DNA of 64,000 nucleotides from Calidifontimicrobium sp035325925. Lineage in GTDB: Bacteria > Pseudomonadota > Gammaproteobacteria > Burkholderiales > Burkholderiaceae_C. Made by a program: the position numbers and the translations under genes. The stretch lies in assembly GCF_035325925.1 (NCBI RefSeq), contig NZ_DAOKZA010000015.1, forward strand, positions 1 to 64,000, read 5' to 3'. Positions 15,901-23,218 of this stretch are shown here, piece after piece. How positions within the stretch are numbered: the first letter of the stretch is position 1; the number at the start of each line of letters is the position of its first letter. The notes below the pieces were generated by a model that saw nothing but the letters and a program-made list of their open reading frames with translations, was not told the DNA's origin and ran no database searches.

Positions 15901-16607
15901 ATGAGGCCCTGCGCGTGCAGGGCGGCAATGACGCGGTTCACGACGGCGTCGCAGCGTTCACCGGCAAAGGCGAAAGCCTCGTTCGCGTGCGCCTCGAGCT
16001 GCGCACCCAGCGCATCGCGCAGCAGTGCGCGGGCGCGCAGGTAGCGGGTCTTGACGACGTCGCCGCTGACGCCCAGGCAGAACGCGGTTTCCTCCACGCT
16101 CTTCTCCTCGACCGCGCGCAGGATGAAGACGCTGCGGTAGATCGGCGGCAGCCGCTCGATCGCGGCTTGCAGCAGCGCGCGCAGCTGGCCGCGCTCGGCG
16201 GCGGCGTCCGGGCCTTCGTCGCGCGTGTCGACGAAAGACTTCGAATGCTCCGCTGCGGTTTCGTCGTTCATGTCCGGGTTGTCGTCGATCGGCACGGTGC
16301 GACCCTTCCTGCGCTGCACATCCAGCGCGACGTTGATCGCGATGCGCGCCAGCCATGTGCCGAGCGCGGCGTCGCCGCGATACGAATCGAGGCTCATGAA
16401 CGCGCGCAGGTAGGCGTCCTGCACGACGTCCTGCGCTTCGGCGTCGTCGGCGACGATGCCGCGCGCGGCGCGGAACAACAGGCGGTTGTGCCGGCGCATG
16501 ATCAGCTCGAACGCGGCCGCATCGCCGCCGCGCGCGCGCAGCGTGAGATCGAGATCGCTCTCGGCAGGCGATCGACTGCCGATCTGGCTTTCGAAGGTGG
16601 CCGTCAT
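15888..16607 (-). CDS. ECF-type RNA polymerase sigma factor (sigma-70 family)
   Basis: 239 residues from the ATG at 16607, preceded by AAGGAGAG at ideal distance. Region 2 is clear (MRRHNRLLFRAARGIV, DAEAQDVVQDAYLRAF, YRGDAALGTWLARIAINVALD) and so is region 4 (AIERLPPIYRSVFILRAVEEKSVEETAFCLGVSGDVVKTRYLRARALLRDAL). No anti-sigma gene is adjacent. The C-terminus extends about 45 residues past region 4, which could be a regulatory tail. It heads a minus-strand cluster of a Tat ferritin-like protein and c-type cytochromes, the likely regulon. Confidence 0.9.
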   Translation of the reverse strand: MTATFESQIGSRSPAESDLDLTLRARGGDAAAFELIMRRHNRLLFRAARGIVADDAEAQDVVQDAYLRAFMSLDSYRGDAALGTWLARIAINVALDVQRRKGRTVPIDDNPDMNDETAAEHSKSFVDTRDEGPDAAAERGQLRALLQAAIERLPPIYRSVFILRAVEEKSVEETAFCLGVSGDVVKTRYLRARALLRDALGAQLEAHANEAFAFAGERCDAVVNRVIAALHAQGLIRPR

Positions 16608-16633
16608 CGCATCTCTCCTTGGTCTGTGCATTG

Positions 16634-16660
16634 GACGCCGGCGGCGACCAGAAGGTGACA
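16634..16660 (-). promoter_or_regulatory. Candidate ECF-type autoregulatory promoter
   Basis: On the minus strand TGTCACC (16660-16654) and CGTC (16637-16634) are separated by exactly 16 bp, the layout of several ECF promoters (for example TGTCACA-N16-CGTC described for ECF41-type sigmas). The predicted start of transcription falls about 20 nt before the sigma ATG. This suggests self-activation. Confidence 0.45.
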
Positions 16661-17304
16661 GCGCACGCCACCCGCGCCGCCCGCGTGCCGGGCGTCAGGC
16701 CGATTGCCGCGCGGTCTTCGGATGGCCAACCCGCATGCTGCCCTGGACGTCCGCGATCGCGCGGGCACGGACGCAACGACCGCCTGTTGCAGTGTGACGT
16801 GCACCAGCGCGCCGACCTTGTCTTCGGTGCGCTCTGGATGGACTGCGCGCGTCGTGCAATGCCGCTCCGACGCTCACGGCGTGAGCACGGGTGTGCCGCA
16901 GCGGTGCGACTGGCGCGACGGTCGAGCCGCGGCGGGCTGATCGCCTGGCCGGCGTGCGGCGCGCGCAGCGCCGCGGTGCGCGCCGCACGCCCGTCAGATC
17001 GTCAAACGCTCGCGTGCCTGGCGCGCAGCGACAAGGGCGTGGTGCGAGCGCGCACCCCGGGCACGGGAAGGGCCGCGTTGGTTCGTCACAGCTGCGGTAC
17101 GCCGGCCGCTGCTCGTCGGTGAGTCGAGCGCACGCACGACTGCATCGAAGTGAAGGCAACGGACGTGCCGCGGCGTTTCAGTGGGCGGCACTTCCGACCA
17201 GGTGATGAGCGATTCCTCGGCGCAGTCCGGACGCTCGGCGATCAGCAGATGGGACTGGCGGCCGCAGGCCCCGCACTGTTGGACGCCAACTTGACAACGA
17301 GAAA
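16661..17304. other. About 640 bp without a convincing gene
   Basis: GC-rich sequence between the sigma factor promoter and the left end of the integrated element. One minus-strand frame near 17060-17280 reads CQVGVQQCGACGRQSHLLIAERP and on to HVRCLHFDAVV, with Cys pairs that could suggest a zinc ribbon, but there is no good start and the codon pattern is not convincing. Left unassigned. Confidence 0.3.
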
Positions 17305-17335
17305 GAAAAAAGGACCGGCCATCGCTGGCAAGTCC
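17305..17335 (-). terminator. Probable native terminator of tRNA-Val, now cut off by the island
   Basis: On the minus strand GGACTTGCC, loop AGCGAT, GGCCGGTCC form a 9-bp stem with one mismatch, followed by a run of seven T. It lies about 17 bp beyond the left attachment repeat, where the 3' flank of the tRNA would have been before integration. Confidence 0.55.
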
Positions 17336-17352
17336 TTGATTCTTAGAAGTCT

Positions 17353-17403
17353 CTTGGTGGGCAGTGCAGGGTTCGAACCTGCGACCCCTGCCGTGTGAAG
17401 GCA
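17353..17403. other. attL (51-bp core, tRNA-Val 3' end copy)
   Basis: Identical over 51 bp to 26255-26305. It contains the T-arm, variable region and anticodon 3' part of tRNA-Val; the similarity stops at AAGGCA, after which the sequence diverges (TTTTCT here, GTGCTC in the tRNA). Confidence 0.92.
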
Positions 17404-17416
17404 TTTTCTATCGTTC

Positions 17417-17527
17417 CTAAGGTGTTGATCTGAAAGAAGAATCCTTCAGAATCAAGCACTTAGCCTGCCACTACCTGCCGTTGTCTGCGACTGCTCGATA
17501 GAATCTGCACTTAGCCTGCACTTACGC
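17417..17527. repeat. Left-end integrase arm-type repeats
   Basis: CTAAGGTGTTGAT at 17417-17429 is repeated exactly at 26239-26251 near the other end. GCACTTAGCC occurs at 17456 and 17507 and GCACTTACGC at 17518, all in direct orientation between attL and the integrase start. Matching GCACTTA copies occur at the right end. These are good candidates for integrase N-terminal-domain (arm) binding sites. Confidence 0.55.
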
Positions 17528-17542
17528 AGGCGGGAGCAGATC

Positions 17543-18754
17543 ATGGCAGAGGTCACCCGGTCGACCATCGCGAAGGTCGCCGCCGCCGCCGACAAGCCCA
17601 ACAAGCCCTACGAGATCCGCTCCGAGCGCGTCCACGGGCTGCTGCTGCGTGTGCAGCCGAGCGGCAAGCGGACCTTCTACTGCCAGATCGCGCGCGGCAA
17701 GCGGGTCAAGGTCGGATCAACGTCGCACCTGACGCTGAAGCAGGCCGAGGAACGCGCGAAGGCGATCATGCGCGATCCAGAGGCCGCGCTGCAGGCGCGC
17801 AAGGCACCGGCAGGAACGACGCTGCGCGACCTCGTCGACGGCGACTACAAGACCTTCGCCACTGCCCACAAGAAGGACGCCGAGGCCACGCTCAAGCGCA
17901 TCAGGGCCGCATGGGCGCCGCTGCTCGACCGGCGCGTCGACGAGATCACCGCGACCGACGTCGAGGCGCTGCGCACGAAGCGCCTGGTGGCAGGCAGGGC
18001 ACCGTCGACCATCAATCGCGACGTCGCCGCGTTGTCGAGCGTGCTGACGTACTGGGCGAAGCAGTCGAAGACCGAGAACCCGCTGCGCGGCGACGGCTTC
18101 GACAAGGTCGAGGAGCCCGACGACAAGCGGGTGCGCTACCTGACGAAGGACGAGGCCGCGCGACTGCGCCAGGCGCTCGCCGACCGCGACGACGCCGCGC
18201 GTGCCGAGCGTGAACGCTACAACGCATGGCGCAGGCAGCGCGGGCTGCCGCAGCTGCCAGCAATCGGCAGGTTCGCCGATCACGTGTCGCCGATGGTGTT
18301 GATCACGCTGAACACCGGGCTCAGGCAGGGCGAACTGTTCGCGCTCACATGGGAAGCGGTCAACCTCGACCTGCGGCAGATCACCGTGAAGGCGGCGACC
18401 GCCAAGAGTAATAAGACGCGCGTCATCCCGCTGAACGACGAGGCACTCGACGTCTTCAACGCGATCAAGCCGACCATCGCCGCCGGCCTCGTCTTCAAGT
18501 CGCCGAAGACCGGCGGCATGTTCACCGACACCAAGAAGGCGTGGGCGAACCTTTGCGAGGCCGCGAAGCTCGTCGACTTTCGCTGGCATGACATGCGGCA
18601 TGACTTCGCCTCGCAGCTGGTCGTGCGCGGCGTCAGCCTGTACGCCGTGCAGGCGCTGCTCGGCCACGGGTCGAGCGTGATGACGCAGCGTTACGCGCAC
18701 CTGCGGCCCGGCCACCTGGCCGACGCGGTCGCGATGTTGGGAGGGGCGAAGTGA
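17543..18754 (+). CDS. int: Tyrosine recombinase / phage integrase
   Basis: 403 residues from the ATG at 17543 (GGGAG upstream). An N-terminal arm-binding domain (LLLRVQPSGKRTFYCQIARGKR) and SAM-like core-binding domain (residues about 90-180) precede the catalytic domain with the full active site: R261 in NTGLRQGE, K291 in SNKTRVIPL, H349 and R352 in RWHDMRHDF, H375 in LLGHGS and the nucleophile Y384 in TQRYAHL. It is 140 bases from attL, the normal place for the integrase of an element using a tRNA 3' end. Its stop overlaps the next start (GTGA). Confidence 0.95.
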   Translation: MAEVTRSTIAKVAAAADKPNKPYEIRSERVHGLLLRVQPSGKRTFYCQIARGKRVKVGSTSHLTLKQAEERAKAIMRDPEAALQARKAPAGTTLRDLVDGDYKTFATAHKKDAEATLKRIRAAWAPLLDRRVDEITATDVEALRTKRLVAGRAPSTINRDVAALSSVLTYWAKQSKTENPLRGDGFDKVEEPDDKRVRYLTKDEAARLRQALADRDDAARAERERYNAWRRQRGLPQLPAIGRFADHVSPMVLITLNTGLRQGELFALTWEAVNLDLRQITVKAATAKSNKTRVIPLNDEALDVFNAIKPTIAAGLVFKSPKTGGMFTDTKKAWANLCEAAKLVDFRWHDMRHDFASQLVVRGVSLYAVQALLGHGSSVMTQRYAHLRPGHLADAVAMLGGAK

Positions 18755-19284
18755 AGCTCGACACCGACAACATCTTCGCGGCGCTGTTGAGCACCACGCC
18801 GGCCGCGCAGGCATGGGCGCTGCAGAAAGTGCGCCGCTACGCCGAGCAGCGCCTGCGCGCCGCCTGCGAGCGCATGAGCATCGCGGTAGACGACCTGGCC
18901 GACAACGACCGCGCCGTCGTCGCGTACCTGCTCCTCGACAAGTCCGACGCCGAGCGCAGCGAGAAGAAGGCGGCGCTGCTCATGCGCCTGTGCATCGCGG
19001 TGGAGGAGCAGCCCGCCGCCCGTGGTCTGCTCGTGCCGAAGCTCGTGCTTGCGCTGCGCGACATGGAGCACGCCAAGGCCAGCCAGCAGCAGCGCGACCG
19101 CGCGCTACAGGGCGGCACGCTGACCGAGGAGCAGCAGCGGCGGATGCGTGACCAGTACGCGCACCGCGTGCGCGACGGCCAGAAGTACGGCGCCGTCAAG
19201 GCGCTGGCTCGCGCCTTTGGCGTCAGCGAGCGCACGGTGCACGACGTCGTCAAGCTCAAGAGAATTCGGAAGCGGCCGGGCTAG
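18751..19284 (+). CDS. Unknown island protein with C-terminal helix-turn-helix
   Basis: 177 residues from a GTG at 18751 that overlaps the integrase stop. It is strongly helical and charged throughout. The last 40 residues contain a predicted helix-turn-helix (YGAVKALARAFGVSERTVHDVVKLKR), reminiscent of the C-terminal HTH of phage replication or regulatory proteins. No known family was recognised for the rest. Coupling to int suggests a regulator of integration/excision or of early genes. Confidence 0.6.
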   Translation: MKLDTDNIFAALLSTTPAAQAWALQKVRRYAEQRLRAACERMSIAVDDLADNDRAVVAYLLLDKSDAERSEKKAALLMRLCIAVEEQPAARGLLVPKLVLALRDMEHAKASQQQRDRALQGGTLTEEQQRRMRDQYAHRVRDGQKYGAVKALARAFGVSERTVHDVVKLKRIRKRPG

Positions 19285-19355
19285 TTCCGACTTCGTTTCT
19301 AGAGTGCCGAAGCACGCAAGTTCATCAACCCGGCGTGCAACGGCAGACAAGGGGC

Positions 19356-19387
19356 CATAGCACGCCACCACCCAGGAGCGTGCTATG
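19356..19387. promoter_or_regulatory. 10-bp inverted repeat across the RBS and start codon of the AlpA-like gene
   Basis: CATAGCACGC (19356-19365) and GCGTGCTATG (19378-19387) are perfectly complementary with a 12-nt spacer that contains the AGGA of the ribosome binding site; the ATG (19385-19387) is in the right arm. Looser half-sites GCACGC (19312) and GCGTGC (19333) lie just upstream. It could be an autoregulatory operator or an mRNA hairpin that blocks translation. Confidence 0.55.
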
Positions 19388-19582
19388 TCACACCTCGCCA
19401 CCTCGGAGCCGTTGGCTCACTCACCCGAGAGCGCGGCGAAGCGCCTCGGCGTCCCCTTGAGGTTGATCTACGCGCTGCTCGCCGCCGGTGAATTGCGCAG
19501 CACGAAGATCGGCAAGCGCCGGTTGATCCCGGACGTCGAACTGCAGCGGCTGCTGCAGCGCAAGCTGACGGAGGCCGCGTGA
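19385..19582 (+). CDS. AlpA/excisionase-type helix-turn-helix protein
   Basis: 65 residues; a winged MerR/AlpA-like HTH with SAAKRLGVPLRLIYALLAAGELRSTKIGKRRLIP covering most of the protein, as in the excisionase family of DNA-binding proteins. In P4 and in proteobacterial PICIs the AlpA homologue activates the integrase and early genes and is the switch for induction. Its position after int and before the primase matches that role. The start is inside a 10-bp inverted repeat. The stop overlaps the following start (TGATG). Confidence 0.82.
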   Translation: MSHLATSEPLAHSPESAAKRLGVPLRLIYALLAAGELRSTKIGKRRLIPDVELQRLLQRKLTEAA

Positions 19583-19936
19583 TGAACGCGGTCCTCTACA
19601 CCCTGATCGACGGCGAGCAGATGAACCGCGAGCACCCGGACACGTTCTGGATGCCCGACCTCGCCGACCGTCGCGGCCTGCGGCGACGGCGTCACCGAGC
19701 GCCTGTGGGTGCGCTTGCTCGAGCCCATGGACGCCGACGGCGTCATCGTCGGCGAACTCGACGCCGTCCCGGTCTTCGACGACAAGGGCCTCGACCTCGG
19801 CGACATCGTGCGCTTCGAGCCGAGGCACGTCATCGAGATCCACGAGTCGACGCCGCCTATCGACGAGTGCGCCCGTGCTGCGATGGTCGGCGCGCTGCAG
19901 CGCAATCAGAAGAAGGCCCGCGCGAGGCGGGCCTAA
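19582..19936 (+). pseudogene. Small island protein split by a frameshift
   Basis: From the ATG at 19582 the frame reads LYTLIDGEQMNREHPDTFWM then PDLADRRGLR and becomes Arg-rich nonsense. A second frame, open from about 19670 to the stop at 19934-19936, continues GDGVTERLWVRLLEPMDADG then GELDAVPVFDDKGLDLGD and VRFEPRHVIEI. Together they match a family of small phage/MGE proteins of the layout FWxP ... GDxxK ... ERxWVxV ... GxLDNxP ... GDxVxFEPxHV. About 8-12 residues expected at the joint are absent, so a small deletion or a frameshift near 19670-19685 is likely. Programmed frameshifting cannot be excluded but no slippery site is seen. Confidence 0.5.
19914..19934 (+). terminator. Perfect 8-bp hairpin at the end of the frameshifted gene
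   Basis: AGGCCCGC, loop GCGAG, GCGGGCCT, ending in the stop codon region and 15 bp before the primase start. There is no T-tract, so it may be an attenuator or a weak terminator controlling entry into the replication gene. Confidence 0.4.
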
Positions 19937-19948
19937 GGACTAAATCCA

Positions 19949-22357
19949 ATGCACGCGAATACTACAACCGACAAGCCGACGCCGCTGCGGCCCAGGCTCG
20001 ACGCCGTGCCCGATGCCCTGCGCCGCACCGGCTCGTGGGTCGCATGGGACTACGTCCTGCGCGAGGGCAGGTGGACGAAGCCGCCGTCGAGGGCCACAGG
20101 TCCGGGGATGGCGAAGACCAACGACCCTGCGACCTGGTCCACGTTCGAAGCCGCCGCCGCTGTGGCCCCGGAGCACGACGGCATTGGCTTGGTGTTGGCC
20201 GAGGACCTGGTCGGCATTGACCTCGACCACGTGCTCGACCCGGAGACGGGCGTGATTGAAGCGTGGGCGACCGAGGTGCTGCAGAAGTTCGCCGGCTGCT
20301 ACGCCGAGCGCAGCCCGAGCGGCGACGGCCTGCGCATCTTCTGCCGTGGCGTCGCACGCCGCTGTGGCAAGGGTGGACCGTCGAACCGGCTCGAGGTTTA
20401 CGACAAGACGTCGCCGAGGTATCTGACCTACACCGGCCACCGGCTCGGCGGGGGCGAGGTTGTCGAGGCGCAGGACGCGCTCGACTGGCTGCACGACACC
20501 TTCATGCAGAAGGCCGCGCCGAAGGCCGAGAAGGCCCCTACAGGCGCTTCCGGCGGGCTGACCGATGAGGAGGTGCTTCGCCGGGCACGCGAGGCTAGGA
20601 ACGGCGCCAAGTTCACCCGCCTGTGGTCCGGTGACGCTGGCGAGGACCCGTCGAGCGCCGACGCCGCGCTCGTCGGCATCTTGGCCTTCTGGACACAGGA
20701 TCGTGCGCAGCTCGACCGTCTGTTCCGGCGCAGCATGCTGATGCGGCCGAAGTGGGACGATCCGCGCGGCGAGACGACCTACGGCTGGCTGACCATCGAC
20801 TCCGTGCTCGCTATGGGCGGCGAGCGCTACAGCGGCCAGGGTGCCGGTAGCGGCGGGGCCACGAGCCGGGAGGCGCCGAAGGCAACGCCGCTGCCACCCG
20901 AGCTCGCGCCCGTCGAGGCGTTCCCGATGGACGCCCTGCCGGCGTCGTTCAAGCCGTGGGTAGATGACGTGTGCGAGCGCATGCAGTGCCCGCCCGACTT
21001 CGTGGCCGTGCCGCTGCTCGTCGCGGCGGCGTCGCTGGCGGCGCGGCGCGTCGTTGTCCGGCTGCGCAAGCTCGACGACTGGAGCGAGCCGGCGAACCTG
21101 TGGGCGCTGATCGTCGGGCGCCCCGGGATGATGAAGTCGCCCGCAATGCGCGCCGCGCTGGCGCCCATCGAGCGCCTCGAGGCGCGCGCCGTCGAGACGT
21201 ACAACGAAGCGATGGCGCAGCACAAGCTGGACCTCGTGTCGGCGAAGGTGTTGGCCGACGTGCGAATGTCCGAGGCAAAGAAGGCACTGAAGGCCGACAT
21301 CGCCGCCGACGTCTCGAGCCTGCTCGCCGCCGCATCGGACGAGCCGGCCGCACCGAAGCGTGGGCGCTACGTCGTCAACTCGCCGACGTGGGAGAAGCTG
21401 CACGAGCTCCTGGCCGAAGGCGACGGCGCGCTGCTGATGACGCGCGACGAGATGTCGGGATGGTTCTTTGAGATGGCACGCGAGGAGAACTCTGAGACGC
21501 GGTCCTTCTTCGTCCAGTGCTGGAGCGGCGGCAAGTTCACGGCTGACCGCATCGGCCGCGGCACCATCACTGCCGAGGACATGCGCCTGTCCATCATCGG
21601 CGCCATCCAGCCCGGGCCGCTGGGCCACATCATGCGGGCGAGCCGCGCCGGACGCGGCGACGACGGGCTGATCGAGCGCTTCCTCGTCGCGTGGCCGGAC
21701 GACCCCGGCCCGTGGCGCGACGTGGACCGGCTGCCCGACAGCGAGGCGCGCTCGCGTGTGCGCGAGGTGTTCGACCGCCTGGACGCCGCGTCGCTGTGGA
21801 GTCTGAAGGCCGAGCAGAACATGATCGGTACCGAACCCGTCGGGCTCCCGTTCCTGCGGCTCGACGACGAGGCGCGCGCGGCGTTCTCGGAGTGGCGGGC
21901 CGAGCTCGAGCACCGCCTGCGCGCCCCCGGCGAAGACCCGTGCGAGGCCGCGCTCGCCAAGTTTCGGCATCACGTCCCGGCGTTCGCGCTCACCGTGCAC
22001 CTGTGCGACGGCGGCGCCGGACCCGTGACGCAGAAGGCAATGCTGCGCGCTCTCGCGCTCGGCGACTACTTCGACAGCCACGCCCGCAGGCTGCACGCCA
22101 GTGGACACCGCGCCGCCGTGCGCGCCGCGCGCCTGATCGTGGACAAGGTCAAGACCGGCGCGCTGGCCGAGCCGTTCTCCGCCCGCGACGTGTACCGCCC
22201 ACAGTGGTCGGGGCTGACGGAACGCGAGGCCGTGGCCGAGGCGCTCGACATGCTGGCGGCGCACGGCTGGGTGACGGAGGCCACGGTCGAGAGCGGCGGG
22301 CGCCCGACGACCGTCTACACGCTGGCCGAGGAGGTGCGCCGTGGCGAAGTGGATTGA
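19949..22357 (+). CDS. Prim-pol / DUF3987-type replication protein (primase-helicase)
   Basis: 802 residues. The N-terminal part is an AEP-type primase-polymerase like the NrS-1/MGE primases: GIGLVLAEDLVGIDLDH (acidic D91, D93), YAERSPSGDGLRIF (residues 118-131), VYDKTSPRYLTYTGH, then the helical block EVLRRAREARNGAKFTRLW and RLFRRSMLMRPKWDD. From about residue 330 a DUF3987 domain follows, with a phosphate-binding loop of the form VGRPGMMKSPA (near 388) and DEMSGWFFEM (Walker B-like). The C-terminus has a winged helix (LDMLAAHGWVTEATVESGGRPTTVYTL). It probably drives replication of the excised element; candidate origin palindromes follow directly. The end overlaps the next GTG. Confidence 0.85.
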   Translation: MHANTTTDKPTPLRPRLDAVPDALRRTGSWVAWDYVLREGRWTKPPSRATGPGMAKTNDPATWSTFEAAAAVAPEHDGIGLVLAEDLVGIDLDHVLDPETGVIEAWATEVLQKFAGCYAERSPSGDGLRIFCRGVARRCGKGGPSNRLEVYDKTSPRYLTYTGHRLGGGEVVEAQDALDWLHDTFMQKAAPKAEKAPTGASGGLTDEEVLRRAREARNGAKFTRLWSGDAGEDPSSADAALVGILAFWTQDRAQLDRLFRRSMLMRPKWDDPRGETTYGWLTIDSVLAMGGERYSGQGAGSGGATSREAPKATPLPPELAPVEAFPMDALPASFKPWVDDVCERMQCPPDFVAVPLLVAAASLAARRVVVRLRKLDDWSEPANLWALIVGRPGMMKSPAMRAALAPIERLEARAVETYNEAMAQHKLDLVSAKVLADVRMSEAKKALKADIAADVSSLLAAASDEPAAPKRGRYVVNSPTWEKLHELLAEGDGALLMTRDEMSGWFFEMAREENSETRSFFVQCWSGGKFTADRIGRGTITAEDMRLSIIGAIQPGPLGHIMRASRAGRGDDGLIERFLVAWPDDPGPWRDVDRLPDSEARSRVREVFDRLDAASLWSLKAEQNMIGTEPVGLPFLRLDDEARAAFSEWRAELEHRLRAPGEDPCEAALAKFRHHVPAFALTVHLCDGGAGPVTQKAMLRALALGDYFDSHARRLHASGHRAAVRAARLIVDKVKTGALAEPFSARDVYRPQWSGLTEREAVAEALDMLAAHGWVTEATVESGGRPTTVYTLAEEVRRGEVD

Positions 22358-22769
22358 CCGGCTGCACGTGAATTTGGCCGCACCCCCCTCCGGGGGCACT
22401 GACAGAACTGACAAAAGGGGGGTTCTGTCAGTTTTGTCAGTGAGCCGGGAGGGGGGTGACGCTGAAATTTCGTTCCCGGAGTCCGGTCCTACCCCGCCCG
22501 TGAATTTCGCTGCACCCCCCTCTGGGGGCACTGACAGAACTGACAAAAGGGGGGTTCTGTCAGTTTTGTCAGTGAGCCGGGAGGGGGGTGACGCTGAAAT
22601 TTCGAGCCCCACCGACGAGCGCGTCACCTGCCTCGCCTGTGGTCACTTCCTGCCCAACAGCCGCCGCTGCGGAAACCACAGGCGGGCGGGGCTGCGTTCG
22701 CCCTGGCTCGGCCTCGACCTTCCCACGCTGCCGCAGAGGTGCGGCGGGTTCGTCCACATCACCACGTAG
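22341..22769 (+). CDS. Small island protein containing two in-frame palindromic repeats and a Cys-rich tail
   Basis: 142 residues from a GTG at 22341 overlapping the primase end. Residues about 10-44 and 54-88 are two copies of a 35-residue segment (AAPPSGGTDRTDKRGVLSV and on to REGGDAEIS) encoded by the two 105-bp palindromes. The 132-bp period is 44 codons, so the frame is kept. The C-terminus (CLACGHFLPNSRRCGNHRRA ... QRCGGF) has four Cys and a His in the pattern of a small zinc-binding motif often found at the end of MGE proteins next to primases. The palindromes look inserted into, or domesticated by, this protein. Function unknown. Confidence 0.6.
   Translation: MAKWIDRLHVNLAAPPSGGTDRTDKRGVLSVLSVSREGGDAEISFPESGPTPPVNFAAPPSGGTDRTDKRGVLSVLSVSREGGDAEISSPTDERVTCLACGHFLPNSRRCGNHRRAGLRSPWLGLDLPTLPQRCGGFVHITT
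22368..22472. repeat. 105-bp palindrome, copy 1 (candidate replication origin or RPE-like element)
   Basis: An almost continuous dyad: outer arms GAATTT...CACCCCCCTCC and GGAGGGGGGTG...GAAATTTC; inner arms ACTGACAGAACTGACA and TGTCAGTTTTGTCAGT (one mismatch) around an AAAAGGGGGGTTC centre. It holds four ACTGACA/TGTCAGT heptamers. Because of the symmetry both strands encode almost the same peptide. Confidence 0.8.
22500..22604. repeat. 105-bp palindrome, copy 2
   Basis: Differs from copy 1 at only three positions, all in the left outer arm; period 132 bp with a 27-bp unique spacer. The inner heptamer pairs and the right arm are identical. Near-identity implies recent duplication or active homogenisation. 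Confidence 0.8.
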
Positions 22770-22777
22770 GAGAAACC

Positions 22778-23218
22778 ATGTTCTTCCGCATCGGCAGCCG
22801 CCTGCTCAACATCGACCGCATCGTGAGCGTGAATCTGTACGGCAAGGTTTTCTGTGCCCGCATGAGCGACGGCAGCACGGTCGATTTCAGCCCTATCGAC
22901 GCCGACGACCTCGAGCGGGCGACCTCCCTGCACGTGCCGTCACGCCCCGGCGACACCATGCTTGTCGTCACCTACTACGGCAACACCGACGACGGGCCGG
23001 AATACGAGGTCGACGAGGTGCCCGTCGTGGCCTGGCGCATCGTCGGCCCGACCGCCGAGCCGGTCACGGTCGACGAGCTCGGCGCCAACCAGCGCGGCGG
23101 CATCGTGATGCCCGACGGCAAGGTCTGCGCGCAGTACGACACCACGTGGCCCACGCGCGAGAAGTTCATCGAGTCAATGGTGTCGCGGCTGCGCGAGCGT
23201 GAGGCCAAGCATGCTTGA
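22778..23218 (+). CDS. Unknown island protein, 146 residues
   Basis: Start ATG at 22778 has a clear GTAGGAG ribosome site; the frame upstream of it belongs to the preceding gene's shadow. The sequence begins FFRIGSRLLNIDRIVSVNLY and contains alternating short strands, a beta-rich small protein. I recognise no family. The beginning (residues 1-45) resembles small MGE proteins that start with a residue pattern for a single-sheet domain, but no function follows. It overlaps the next gene's start by eight bases. Confidence 0.65.
   Translation: MFFRIGSRLLNIDRIVSVNLYGKVFCARMSDGSTVDFSPIDADDLERATSLHVPSRPGDTMLVVTYYGNTDDGPEYEVDEVPVVAWRIVGPTAEPVTVDELGANQRGGIVMPDGKVCAQYDTTWPTREKFIESMVSRLREREAKHA

Noticed and set aside
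17060..17280. Possible small zinc-ribbon protein on the minus strand
   Set aside because: Cys pairs are present but there is no credible start, the frame runs into the tRNA remnant and the composition is not protein-like; left unassigned.
17150..17398. Plus-strand frame ending in GSAGFEPATPAV
   Set aside because: That peptide is the well-known false translation of a tRNA 3' end (attL here), not a protein.
22368..22604. CRISPR array or simple tandem repeat
   Set aside because: Only two units of 105 bp with a 27-bp spacer and strong internal dyad symmetry; no cas genes. It is a duplicated palindrome, not a CRISPR.
19940..22627. Long open minus-strand frame (about 895 codons) opposite the primase gene
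   Set aside because: A shadow of the plus-strand gene in GC-rich DNA; its repeated EISASPPSRLTDKTDR segments arise from the palindromes, and the remainder has the His/Arg-rich make-up of antisense frames.
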